Shown here one piece after another: positions 1 to 10,019 of a DNA stretch of 64,000 bases (positions are counted from its first letter, which is position 1; every line of letters begins with the position of its first letter). The stretch covers positions 992,001-1,056,000 of the forward strand of contig NC_135053.1 in the NCBI RefSeq assembly GCF_051014685.1, read 5' to 3'. The notes beneath the pieces are model-generated. The model worked only from the letters and a program-made list of their open reading frames with translations. It was not told the DNA's origin and searched no databases. This stretch comes from Ptiloglossa arizonensis. Taxonomy: Eukaryota > Arthropoda > Insecta > Hymenoptera > Colletidae. Made by a program: the position numbers and the translations under genes.

Positions 1-229
1 GCGAAAAATATTCACATCGCGTAAAATGGTTTTCTAAACTTACCAATTGGACGTGATAATTTTTACCTGGAAGATGAGCCCCACTGGACGATCTTTTGTC
101 TTAACGAAGAAAATTCACGAATCGATCGGGTCGCATATATGTAAAACATCGTGTATCGAGACCTTGAAAAGAATTGGTCATTAAAATAACAATCCTTCCG
201 TTTACACCGTAATCTATCGCAACTTTTAC

Positions 230-505
230 ACAAACTCGACAGTATGGATAATACTATACAAATAATACACGACAGTATATAATATTCTAATAGTATTATA
301 AATATTGTACAATACTGTTCAAATAATATGACACTTACGATGTTGTACAATATTGTATAATAGTATTACAAACGACACTATACGATATATGATACTATAT
401 ACGACGCTATATAAATAGTAAACGACACTACACGATACTGTATAAATAGTACACGACACTATACGATACTATGTACGATATATAAATAATACACGACACT
501 GTGAC
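230..505. repeat. AT-rich degenerate tandem repeat
   Basis: The words ACGACACTATACGATACT and TATAAATAGTA alternate at roughly 30-bp spacing, with an older, more diverged AT-rich part on the left. I see no gene in positions 1-1015; an open frame at 501-818 has no recognisable domain. Confidence 0.7.
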
Positions 506-1015
506 ACGAGATACGATATCGAAGGATGTGACCATTCCAAAGATCCTATCGACGATTAATTTTTACCCGATCGCGCGCGTAAACGTTGAAAGAATAAACA
601 AAGACCCGGGGAAGATCGAGTCGTTAACGCGTCATCCTGGATGGAAAGAAGGCGAAGCCCGGAATACGAAAGAGATTCGAACGAGCAACATTCTTCGGTG
701 TTCGGATTTCTCGATCGAGTTCTATTTGCCATTCGCTGCGAACTTATTCGTTTTACTCGCTAATATCGAACGCGGAGAAACGGATACGATTTCTTTCCTT
801 TTCTTTTTTCTTTTTTAATAAAATAACCGACCTGTCCCGTGGCAAGATCTTTAAGTCCATTAGCTCGGATTTGCCTGGATTCGCTAAACCCGCAATTTGA
901 TTTATGCAAGTCGGGATCTTGGTACGAGGCCGATAAATTCCGTCTCAGCATCGATAAGTGTCGTGTCGCGAGTTTCTATCGAAATGAACAACTCGAAGTA
1001 TATCGTTACGCCCTT

Positions 1016-1345
1016 AACGCTGGAACTATCGACGGTGAACGTATTGCTACTTGTATCGGACCGTGTACGTATCTTCGAAGTCAAATTGGGAAAAGGGAAA
1101 TTCGAAAAGTTACATTCGAACCAATCGGAAAACTTATCGAAGAATTCATGGAAGTGGAAGTTAAGGCATCTGTATAAAAGTGCGATTGTTTCGAATGAAA
1201 TTCCTTCGATCGAATAATTTATCCGGATAATATCGATATTAGTTATTCGTAACAAAGTATTCCAACGGTGTTATTCGTGTAACACTGATAAACATTATTT
1301 TTGTTACAGAGAATATTTACATAGAATCTTACGCATTTGTTACAA
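1016..1345 (+). mobile_element. TTAA-type MITE family A, long variant (copy A1)
   Basis: It begins at TTAA followed by CGCTGGAACTATCGACGG. It then tracks copy A2 at 8202-8500 almost throughout, including ATCTTCGAAGT, AAACTTATCGAAGAATTC, TTAGTTATTCGTAAC and GAATATTTACAT. Copies of the same family lie at 8505-8694, 21723-21949 and 38907-39133. The TTAA target plus a terminal repeat of the form TTAACRCTRGAACTACC suggests a piggyBac-like non-autonomous element. No right-hand TIR is visible in this copy. Open frames over it are repeat artefacts. Confidence 0.75.
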
Positions 1346-1449
1346 CTAGCTAGCTAGTGATCGACTCTAGCGAGATTTCTTAAAGGAAGAAAAAAAATTG
1401 AACTCCTGAAACGACAATCTGAACCAGTATGCGGCTCACCGTTCCAGTG

Positions 1450-1604
1450 TTAACCCTTTGATTACGATCAACGTCTATATGCCCTTGGTCGATTTCATGC
1501 GGTAAACGCCTATGAGCGTTCAGCATACGCGTACGCTCAATACGCGCGATCTTCCACATACATCGTAAGTTTTACATCGAAGTTATCCGTAAGTCAAAGG
1601 TTCA
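1450..1604 (+). mobile_element. TTAA-type MITE family D (copy D1)
   Basis: The left end is TTAACCCTTTGATTACGA. The internal block GTAAACGCCTATGAGCGTTCAG also occurs, reverse complemented, in copy D2 at 19502-19658. The right end, near GTAAGTCAAAGGTTCAA, corresponds to the D2 end CGTAATCAAAGGGTTAA. Both copies are close to 155 bp. The right terminal repeat is also the first unit of the minisatellite that follows. TTAA plus CCCTTT ends point to a piggyBac-like MITE by target-site logic only; no transposase is present. Confidence 0.75.
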
Positions 1605-2342
1605 AGAAACTCCGTACCGTAAGTTTAAGGGTCATGAAACTTCATACCGTGAGTTTAATGGCCCAGAAATTTCATACCGTGAATTTAAGAGTCTAGAAAC
1701 ATCGTACCGTGAGTTTAAGGATTAAGAAACTTCACACCGTGAGTTTAAAAGTCTAGAAACGTCGTACCCTGGGTTTAAGAGTTAAGGAACTTCGTACCGT
1801 GAGTTTAAGAGTCAAGAAACTTCATACTGTGAGTTTAAGGGTTAAGGAACTTCGTACCGTGAGTTTAAGGGTCAAGAAACTTCATACTGTGAGTTTAAGG
1901 GTTTAGGAACTTCGTACCGTGAGTTTAAAAGTCTAGAAACTTCATACCGTAAGTTTAAGAGAGTCAAGAAACTTCGTATCGTGAGATTAAGAGTCTAGAA
2001 ACATCGTACCATGAGTTTAAGGATTAAGGAACTTCGTACCGTGAATTTAAGAGTCTAGAAACGTCGTACCCTGGGTTTAAGGGTTAAGGAACTTCATACC
2101 GTGAATTTAAGAGTCATGAAACTTCATACTGTGAATTTAAGGGTTAAGGAACTTCGTACCGTGAGTTTAAAAGTTTAGAAACGTCGTACCGCGAGTTTAA
2201 GAGTCAAGAAACTTCATACCGTGAGTTTAAGAGTCTAGAAACGTTGTATCGTGAGTTTAAGGGTTAAGGAACTTCGTACCGTGAGTTTAAGAGAGTCAAG
2301 AAACTTCGTACCGTGCTTCAAGAGGTTAAGAAACTTCGTATC
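1589..2342. repeat. 30-bp minisatellite, 25 units
   Basis: There are 25 head-to-tail units, 23 of 30 bp and two of 32 bp, filling 754 bp exactly. A typical unit reads GTGAGTTTAAGGGTTAAG followed by GAACTTCGTACC. Units alternate between a GGTTAAGGAACTTC type (7 units, counting one GTTTAGGAACTTC) and an AGTCWAGAAAC type. Units 4-7 and 14-17 match each other best, which gives a ten-unit higher-order period of about 302 bp. The first unit overlaps the right terminal repeat of MITE D1, so the array probably arose by amplifying a MITE/flank junction. No long open frame crosses it, because TTTAA puts stops in most frames. Confidence 0.97.
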
Positions 2343-3832
2343 GTACCTTACGGTGTTACCTCGACTCGAGCGTACATCTAATGTTTAATCAATGCGCTGC
2401 ACTTTACTAATTACAACTTCACTGGTGTCTGGTTTATCGTCCGAAATTTTGCTCGCTTTGTCCTCCGTCGCTATCACTACCAATTCTTGGAAACCTAGCA
2501 GTGAACTTCGCACGTGTCGTGTATCTTTGACTCGGTCGCTCGAATTCGCAGAAATCACATCCTCGGATAAACCTCTGCGCACACCAAAGCGGACACCACC
2601 GTCTATATATTTTATATAAATTTACACGTGCAACGAGTCCGAATCTTGGATACAAAGTCGTGTTAAAAATCTGTTGGAGCTCGATCACGATGCTCGGTAA
2701 TTTATGCATCGAAATTCTGCACGATTTCGAGATTTGTAGGCCAAAATACGTTACCAAGAAAATCGTTCACCGAGGCCCAAGGATCTTCGCGATCAAAGGA
2801 GAGATCGTTACGTTCGGAAAGCATTATCGTAGAGGCTCGTCGGTCGACCCACCGGAGTCACTCGTTTCGAAGTTACTGCTCCTCGAAGATCACGTGTGCA
2901 GATCGAGAAGGCGTAATCGTTTAGTTCTACCAAACAGATTCCGAACGAGGGATCTCGAGTTACAGCTGCGTCTACTTCGAGTATTTAATGCAATATCTGC
3001 ATCGGGTGGGTTGTCATTCGTATCAACGAGAAGACCCACCGTCCAATTTACCTACAATTCTCGGTACAGAGTTGTACGTTCACTGCCGATACAAGTTGAA
3101 AAAATATTTTTATAATACAATGCTACGGGTAGGTAGACCATTTTACGAGTTGCAGCATTGTATCAATAGCAACGTCTTAACGAATTATTCTTGATCCGTT
3201 CTTGTTTTAAATAACCAACGAACGAGTCGATCTTCCATGGCCAACGAACACGATCCGAAGAAATCGTTGAGTTAATAGTTGAAGGAGTTTCTCTAGAATG
3301 TCAAATGTAAACTGCGATTGCATACGTCGATCGAGTACCCGATACGGTCACCTTAAACAACGCGTATCGACATCTTTGTAAATAGTTTTAGTTGCAAGAA
3401 TATTGCTTTTCGTTCGATCGTGAAAGAATACAAAAGTGTTTTCTAGATACATATTCTTTCGAGAACCAGTTCAATCGTAAAGTTAAACACGATTCAGATT
3501 TAAAGACCAATGAAGGAATCCGCACGATCGCTCACGATTAGGTAGATATCGTAAGTATCCTACACAGTTTCGAGGATGACTTTAACTGCGAATCTCGTCA
3601 AATTTTAGAGCATTACATCTTTGGAGTAAACATCGAGCACAGGTCAGATTGGAAAACTAAAGAAAAAACATCCCACGATCCCTTATAATTTCACAGGTAG
3701 AGCTCATCGGTATGCAAAGCACGGTTCAGATTCGAAGATTGAACGAGAAAATTTTCAACAAGAGATTACCAAGTTTGTTCTTTGAACAAGATTTTATATC
3801 GACACTGAGCTAAGTAGACGAATTTATTTAAA
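2343..3832. other. Unassigned non-coding stretch
   Basis: I see no recognisable gene, RNA or repeat. Open frames at 2660-3115 (+) and 2434-2757 (-) overlap on opposite strands and have no domain that I know. Confidence 0.6.
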
Positions 3833-4120
3833 ATGACCGGTCGTGGAAAACGAGGTGCAAAGAGGCACAGTATTACGCGATAATATTCCAGGAATCGCCA
3901 AACCGACAATTCGAAGATTGGCAAGAAATGGTAACGTTGAGAGAATTATCGGTCCGATTTATGAAGAAACACGTGGAACCTTGAAAGTTTTTCTTGAAAA
4001 TGTGATTCGAGATGCTGTCATTTATACCGTACGTACGAAGAAGAAGTACAAGCGTACACCATAGATCTAGCGTATGCATCGAAACGTTAAGACAGAATCT
4101 TGTACGATTTGAACGGTTAA
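3833..4120 (+). pseudogene. Histone H4 pseudogene (frameshifted)
   Basis: Histone H4 is the core nucleosomal histone of 103 residues, normally intronless. Here the ATG at 3833 starts MTGRGK and continues to GAKRH, after which the frame breaks near 3868. The next frame reads [18 protein letters not shown], then [20 protein letters not shown] and [10 protein letters not shown], matching the H4 histone fold closely. A second frame change occurs between about 4040 and 4061. The first frame then resumes as DLAYASKR, an in-frame TAA at 4088 where H4 has glutamine, and ILYDLNG with a terminal TAA at 4118-4120, matching the H4 C-terminus. The span is 288 nt against 312 for an intact gene; part of the glycine-rich tail is missing. 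There are two frameshifts, one internal stop and several changed basic residues, so it is not functional. An A-rich run at 4126-4147 could be a decayed poly(A). I see no histone 3' stem-loop. Confidence 0.94.
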
Positions 4121-4345
4121 ATCGGGGAAATAAGAAAAGAAAAAGGTTAAATTGTCTCTCGATCTCGTAGAAAAACCGAAATTGCAAGTTCGTTATTTTC
4201 GATCGGTCATCGTCGTATGTCGACAATTTCATTCGCACGTAAGATTCCCGCTTCGCGCTAAGCGATCCAACGATTTCAATCTGGTCCTATGATTACACGT
4301 TTTGCATTCCGTCGATCTACAAATGATCGTTTAAACGGACCTTGC

Positions 4346-4551
4346 CACGCGATCGTGGACCACGAGGTTGGTAGTTACCTATCTCGGTAATATCGGTGCA
4401 GTGCGACGATGAACGAAGATCTCGATGACTCTGTTCGGGAGCGACGCTCGATCTTCGATGTTTCTCGCTCGCTCTCGAACAGAGCCATCGAGATCCTCGT
4501 CGGTCGTCGCTCCGTTACCGACATTGCCGGTGTAGGTAGCAACGATCGCGT
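4346..4551. repeat. Long imperfect inverted repeat (hairpin of ~200 nt)
   Basis: The arms at 4405-4443 and 4470-4508 are 39 nt each with six differences, around a 26-nt loop at 4444-4469. The shared core is GATCTCGATGRCTCTGTTCG. Pairing continues outward more weakly (CGGTAATATCGGTG against the complement of CACCGGCAATGTCGGTAAC) and then CGCGATCGT at 4348-4356 against its complement at 4542-4550, with an asymmetric bulge on the left. It could be a foldback MITE, an hpRNA locus or a miRNA-like precursor. I do not recognise a known mature miRNA in it. Confidence 0.85.
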
Positions 4552-4784
4552 ACCAGGACTCGTAATAACGTACCGCCACGCGTAATGTCACAATTTCTGA
4601 CCCCCGTTACGACACAAAGTTATCATCGCCATCCGTTAACCTTTTTCGCTCGATCTCGTCGTTTCTTACTTACTCTCGCTGTCGAGGGATAGTAAGGACT
4701 CTCGCTTACTTCTAACTCTTCTCGCAACGTGCGCAGATTACAAAGTCGGGAGATCAATTCTTCGATCGAACCCCTTCCAAAAAC

Positions 4785-5320
4785 GACACAAATTTCTACC
4801 AACGAATCGAAGATAAACGATTTTTTATCCGAACAAAAATTAGAATACCAAAGAGACGAAATATTACACAAAGAACCGATTAAATTTTAACAAATTGCGA
4901 ATAAATCGCTGTACGCTGGTTTCACGCGTCGTCTTTTTCTCCGGATAAAACCCACCCTCGTCCAAAGTCGATAAAAATGTCGAATAACGAATCAAAGATG
5001 AACAACTTTTCATCCGTCGTTCGAACAAAAATTAAAATTTCAATAGAGACGAAATATTACGGAACAAATTAATCAAAATTTAACAATCGCGAATAAATCG
5101 TCACGAGCTAATTTTATTCGTCTTCTGTTTCGATAAGATCTACCCTCTCCGAAGATGATCAAAATTTCGAGCAACCAGTAAAGGACGCTCAATTTTTCAC
5201 CGATCGCTCGAACAACGAATTAAAATACAAATTAAATTATACAAAATATTGCGTAACAAACCTATCGAAATGTAATCGTCGCGAGTAACGATCGAAGTAA
5301 AATATCGAACTAACTATCGA
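4785..5320. repeat. ~190-bp degenerate tandem repeat
   Basis: Landmarks recur at about 190-bp spacing. GACGAAATATTAC lies at 4855 and 5048, with a decayed form at 5238. GCGAATAAATCG and a TCCGAACAAAAATTA-like word repeat similarly. There are about 2.8 diverged units and no open frame of note. Confidence 0.7.
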
Positions 5321-5382
5321 ACGACGAAACTTCTCGAGCGATCTGGTACTATATTGAACGACAAAACTTATCGAACAACCTA
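5316..5382 (-). mobile_element. Two adjacent mariner right ends
   Basis: CGAACGACGAAACTTCTCGAGCGATCTGGTA and, just after it, GAACGACAAAACTTATCGAACAACCTA are both variants of the mariner-type terminal repeat seen complete at 37007-37217 and 46017-46228 (reverse complement TAGGTTGTTCGATAAGTTTT). The similarity to the AGGTTGnnnGATAAGT core of irritans-type mariner ends is established knowledge. Internal parts are not recognisable. Confidence 0.6.
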
Positions 5383-7438
5383 GTATGGTAAATCGCTACA
5401 CGCTACTCTTATTCGTGTGATAAAATTGTTCTCGTTTCTGGCCCCTCTCGAGTTCGGTCCCTGGTACCTCCCGGTCCTCGTTCCTCCCTTTGTCCCTACC
5501 GAAGGAATCGGTTCCGTTTGTTGTGACGTTACGTACGAATAAAATGAACACGGAAAGAACAAAGAAACATAAGCGAAGCAATGGGACTGGCGCGGATACG
5601 AGATGCTCGAACAAGAGGGAACGATAAGGGAACAGAGGCATCGGGAGGAACAAGAGGAAAAGCGATCGGAGGTATGAAAGGGTGGACGTAATAACAGCTG
5701 GAAGAGAGAATGGATCGGATAAGTCGTCCAGGTAGGGGAAAAAAGATGGCGCCAACGAGATACACGCGTTTCGCACGCCACGTTACCGATGGCCCGATCC
5801 GAGATAAGGCGCAACTAGGTTACTCCACGCCGTTGCGCCATTCCGGCTTAATTGGTCGGCGAGGAGGAAGGTGTACAGTATACAAGCCGCGGGTATACGC
5901 GTCGTCGTAACTCCGTTGATTATAAAAACGTGTAATTAATCGAATCGCGGTGCCAGCGCGGCTTCCGCCTGCCGCGGAGCCGCGGAGCCGCGGAGCCGCT
6001 CTGCAAAACCGAGACCCTAAAACGCGAAAACACCGCGCGCGCCTCCTACGATCTCCATACCGATCGTAACGAACGTGCTTTGTCGCGAATTTCTGCGGAA
6101 GTGTAACAGAGTTTTCCCTCTGCAGGACCATTAGGACGGCCCTTGACCGTAGCGGTTTCAAAACATTTTTTTTCTCCAGTTCTTCTTTTTTTTTTTGTTC
6201 TTCGTTGCAACTCCATCGCGCCGAACGAAAGAACGATTCCTGGGAAATTTGAAATTGATCGGTTATTGCGAAGTATATTTCAAAAGCGTCTAAAAGTTTC
6301 GTAATTTCTCTTGGAACTTTTTTCTTCGAAACCGTGGTTTCTTATGCGTAGTACAGTGTCGTTTATGCGTAATTTTGTACAATTTATTCGAAAGCTTCGA
6401 AATTTACCATTCAAGAGTCACACTTGAATGGTCGCACGTGGTCGTGCGAGTCGAATTACGCTTCTTTCGATACACAAGTTTACCATTCGATTTTGTAATT
6501 ATAATCGTATCGATATTTACGAATAAAATTCGGTTACACGGTTGCGGACATATGCTATTGAAATTTAAGTTGTACGTTATAAATCGAAGATCGTATATTG
6601 GATATACAATATATATTATAACAGATTAGCGTTTTCTACGATGTTAAAAAGTCTTTTCTAAACCAAAGCGTTGTATGTCAGGTTTAATTTCTCGTTTCTA
6701 CGACGCAAGTTTTTCAGTAAATTGTTTACGCTTGCTTATAAATATCGTTTACGTACATACGAGAAAGAAACAATAGTTTCGTATGAAAGATCTGTTGGCT
6801 CTTCTTTTGTTGTGTAATAGAGCGGTACAAAATTATGACAGAAATTCGTGTAAAATCCCAAAAATTTCAAAACTTTAATCAAAACGTGGCACAGGTTTTC
6901 GATATTTGTTCGATTTGAAATTTTGCAAGAATCACTTTTACGTCCGATGTCACAATTTTAGTGGCTGCGTTGAAAAATATTGAAAATCGAAACGTAAAGT
7001 CCATTTCGAGTGTCATCGATGGTTTTATCGATTCGACGAAAAAATTCGTGCGAACTTTTGTTAAGCAGAGCGATGATGCAAATGGGTTAAGAACGGTTAG
7101 GTAATACTGAACAAATGGACGCGATCGAGAAACATCGCATTTCTTTCGATAAAATAGTTTGTCGTTTCGTAAACGTATATTATAACAATCTAATATTCTG
7201 TACTCTCTTCCTCGTGACTTTCGCAAAACGTTCTGCGCGATTAAACGCGCCTCTCATCGATTCTGGACCTATTTTTCTAATATTTTCTTCTCTGTGCACT
7301 CTTCGTTACCCTTAGAACGAGTTCGGCCGTTGTTCTAACATTAACGTTTGTTAAATCAGTCTCGACTATCGCTCGAATTTTCCGCGAGGTTCGTGCCAGG
7401 ACTGTTCCCAAGCCATAGAAGTATTATACTATACTTGT
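5383..7438. other. Unique stretch with GC-richer core
   Basis: Positions 5400-6160 are richer in G+C than the surroundings and contain an 8-bp tandem repeat of GCCGCGGA at 5971-6000. Several overlapping frames on both strands (for example 5380-5814 minus and 5820-6161 minus) have no domain. Positions 6160-7438 are AT-rich with nothing recognisable. It may hold regulatory DNA, but there is no direct evidence. Confidence 0.5.
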
Positions 7439-7678
7439 TTAACCTTTTGACTGCTGCGCTCGAGTATACTCGAACCGGTAACAATGTTATTTTACAATAG
7501 ATGCTCGAGTCAAAGAGAACACAGGGTATAAAAAGATTGTAGCTCCGAGACTTTTTAGTCTTTGTTCAATGTTCGGGTATATTTGTAAATAGATGTAATA
7601 ATTGTCTACGAATAAATTAATTTGCCGCCGACGCTAGTCCTGCTATTCACCGATTAATTCGGCAGAGAAAAGGTTTGA
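7439..7678. mobile_element. TTAA-type MITE (element G)
   Basis: The left end is TTAACCTTTTGACTGC. The reverse complement of the right end is TTCAAACCTTTTCTCTGC. The length is about 240 bp. The right TTAA has decayed to TTGA. A CTCGAGTATACTCGA palindrome lies just inside the left end. Confidence 0.6.
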
Positions 7679-7807
7679 ATTCTGTAAAAAAATTATCCAT
7701 CCGGCTGGCTATTTTATAACTTCTCTCGTCTAGACCTGTGTTGTTAGATTTTACACGTTAAACACCACAATGGTCACTGGTAAAGGGCATTCTGAACGTA
7801 CGTCTCT

Positions 7808-8020
7808 TTGACCCTTTGCACTGTTTCATTTTTTTCTTTTTTACCTACCGACAACTCCTCGAGCAATTTACAAAATAGACAAACAATGAGGGTCTTGATA
7901 AAATGTTGTATCGCAATGGTGCAGAGCGAGTATCCGAGACACATATTTTTCATTTATATTAAGTACTAAGGTAGTTGTGTAACGTCGAGTCTAGCTCGAC
8001 GTAGGAGTGATAAGGGTTAA
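7808..8020 (+). mobile_element. TTAA-type MITE family C (copy C1)
   Basis: The left end is TTGACCCTTTGCACTG and the right end AGGAGTGATAAGGGTTAA; they are inverted repeats of each other apart from a few changes. Copy C2 at 39314-39566 is in inverted orientation and shares the CGTCGAG/CTCGACG palindrome near the right end. It is piggyBac-like by its TTAA target and CCCTTW ends. Confidence 0.8.
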
Positions 8021-8201
8021 AGCGTTTACAAGAAACGAAACTCAATGCTTGCAAACTTTTAAACAACGTTACCATCCTTAGCGATACCACGCGATAACGA
8101 TTACATCGATGCGTTAACGAATCTTTTTACTTTTCGCGTTACAATTTGAAAAATGTCGTAAACTTCCTTGGATGTGGAAAACTCTCGTAGCTATCGATGC
8201 G
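8021..8201 (+). repeat. Repeat segment B (copy 1)
   Basis: It holds AAACGAAACTCAATGCTTG, AAACTTTTAAACAACGTTACC, CGATAACGATTACATCGATG and TTACAATTTGAAAAATGTCG. It is shared with 21561-21722 and, inverted, with 39134-39313. In all three places it sits immediately beside an A element. No coding content. Confidence 0.85.
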
Positions 8202-8500
8202 TTAACACTGGAACTACCAACGATGAACGCGTTACCATTTGCATCGAACCACATACGTATCTTCGAAGTTAAACAGGGAGAAGGGAAATTTGGAAAGTTA
8301 GATTTGAATCGTTTAGAAAACTTATCGAAGAATTCGTGGAAGTGGAAATTAAGGCATCCGTACAAAAGTGGGATAATATAAATATTAGTTATTCGTAACA
8401 ATGCGTTCCGTCGATATTATTCGTGTAACGTTGGTGAACATTATTTTTCTCACGGAGAATATTTACATCGTATCTTGCGCATTTGTTGCAACCAGCCCCT
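8202..8500 (+). mobile_element. TTAA-type MITE family A, long variant (copy A2)
   Basis: It starts TTAACACTGGAACTACCAACGATG and parallels A1 at 1016-1345 to GAATATTTACATCG and GCGCATTTGTTGCAAC. The right terminal repeat is absent. The next A element follows within a few bases. Confidence 0.8.
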
Positions 8501-8504
8501 GATA

Positions 8505-8694
8505 TTAACGCCAAAGCTATCGACTATCTTCGAAGTTAGGTGGGGAGAAGGGAAATTAATTTACAAGTACAATCGATAGTCTATTTTGATAATTGTCCAT
8601 GAATATTGTACGCAAAGACACCGTTGATACGAAGTAATTTTAAAAAGAAGTTCGAAACAATCGAAATTGACCCCTTTGGTAGTTTTGGCGTTAA
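8505..8694 (+). mobile_element. TTAA-type MITE family A, short variant
   Basis: It runs TTAA to TTAA. The left end is TTAACGCCAAAGCTATCGAC; the reverse complement of the right end is TTAACGCCAAAACTACCAAA. Internally it shares GGGGAGAAGGGAAATTAATTT and TAATTGTYCATGAATATTGT with 21723-21949 and 38907-39133, but lacks about 40 bp near the left end. Confidence 0.85.
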
Positions 8695-10019
8695 CTCGGC
8701 TGGCAAATTTTTCACGAAGCCATCGCGAATCGCGAGCTAACTCGCAACGATTAACGATACGACATAGAAAGGGCAGTTAAATCGACGAGCCTAAGTGCCG
8801 GTTTGTGCTCGAAACTTACTTACGCATACCTAATTATTTTAATCGTCGTGGAATTATCCGAGTTTCCCCTACCGAGTAACGCAACTTTCTCGAGCACCGT
8901 CGAGAAGATCGTTCCACGAACGAATTCTCGCAAATTGCGAGCAAACAGTCCCGAGGAATTGGAGAAAATAAATTCCACTAGCCCTGGTTCGAAGAGAGAT
9001 ACGTTACTTGCGTCGATCGAATTATAAAATCTTATCGGGCCGAGGTTTACGGATTCGTACGTTGAAATCGAGATCCGAGTATCGAGGACCTCTTTACCTG
9101 TTACGCGAGATCCTCGTGAGCTGGGTTTCGGGTCCTCGGGAAACCTACTGGCGAGGATGGAAAGTGAAAAAGAAATCCCGTGTTCCCCGCGCTATTAGCG
9201 CACGAAAAGCTATTCGAAAGCAATAAAAGCGTTCTCGGTTCGGGTGAGGAATTTCTATCGTGCAACGGATCGGGTTCCACGTCCGTTTTTTATATTACCC
9301 GGGAATACGTTCGAGCTAGTAGAGTTCCCGCCATCCAAACGATAGAGAATCGAACGATGTACCGTGTTTCGTTGGTAAATTGCCGCAATTACGGGTGAAC
9401 GAATCGCTGATCGAGAATTTCTTATCCGAGTTCACGTTTCCTGCGGATGCTATAAACAAGCCCGAAATTTCCATACCGAGCTGTTCCGTTTCGAAAAGGT
9501 CGATTCGACTCGGAAGACGGGAATGCATTACGAAAGGTGGCACGAATCGCGAATCGCGAATCGCGAATCGCGAATCACGAGAGGAAATTGGGTCACGATA
9601 TTGGGCCAGCGTGTACGGAATTGTAACCGCGAAACGCGTAAACGGGACGAAACCGGACGACACTCGATACCACGCGATCCCAGAGCTAAGAGAATAATAA
9701 TCACCGCTAATTAGCAATAACAGTGATTCGCGATTATTCGTGGCACGCCATCCAGGGCTGTTAATCGAACGCGCTTATCGAGCCCACGGAAATTATCCGA
9801 ACTTTTAAACGGCCCATTACGCGATGGCTTTCAGGTTTCGTTCCGGCGATGCCGATACCTTCGGAGCCATTTACATGTAAGGAAAACGAACGCGCAAATT
9901 AACCGTAATTAATTGAGTCGCGGTAATGACGATGCGCGCGTGTACATACTTCCACACGCACGGTACGGGCTGACTACGTATCGTTCGAGCAACGAACGAC
10001 GAACAGTGATTTCGTTGCA
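8695..10019. other. Unique stretch with a short heptamer array
   Basis: No gene recognised. Five tandem copies of CGAATCG-type heptamers lie at 9543-9577. Positions 9700-9930 contain GCTAATTAGC, several TAATTA-type words and an otherwise non-repetitive texture that could suit an enhancer; this is only an impression. Confidence 0.5.

Noticed and set aside
839..1177. 112-codon plus-strand frame
   Set aside because: Its second half is MITE A1, and the homologous DNA at 8202-8381 reads in a different, unrelated way.
1589..2342. miR-276 gene itself
   Set aside because: No complementary arm (a sequence like GAGGTATAGAGTTCC) is present near any unit, so no pre-miRNA hairpin can form; only tandem same-strand copies exist.
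1589..2342. CRISPR-like array
   Set aside because: Units are contiguous with no unique spacers, and the DNA is eukaryotic.
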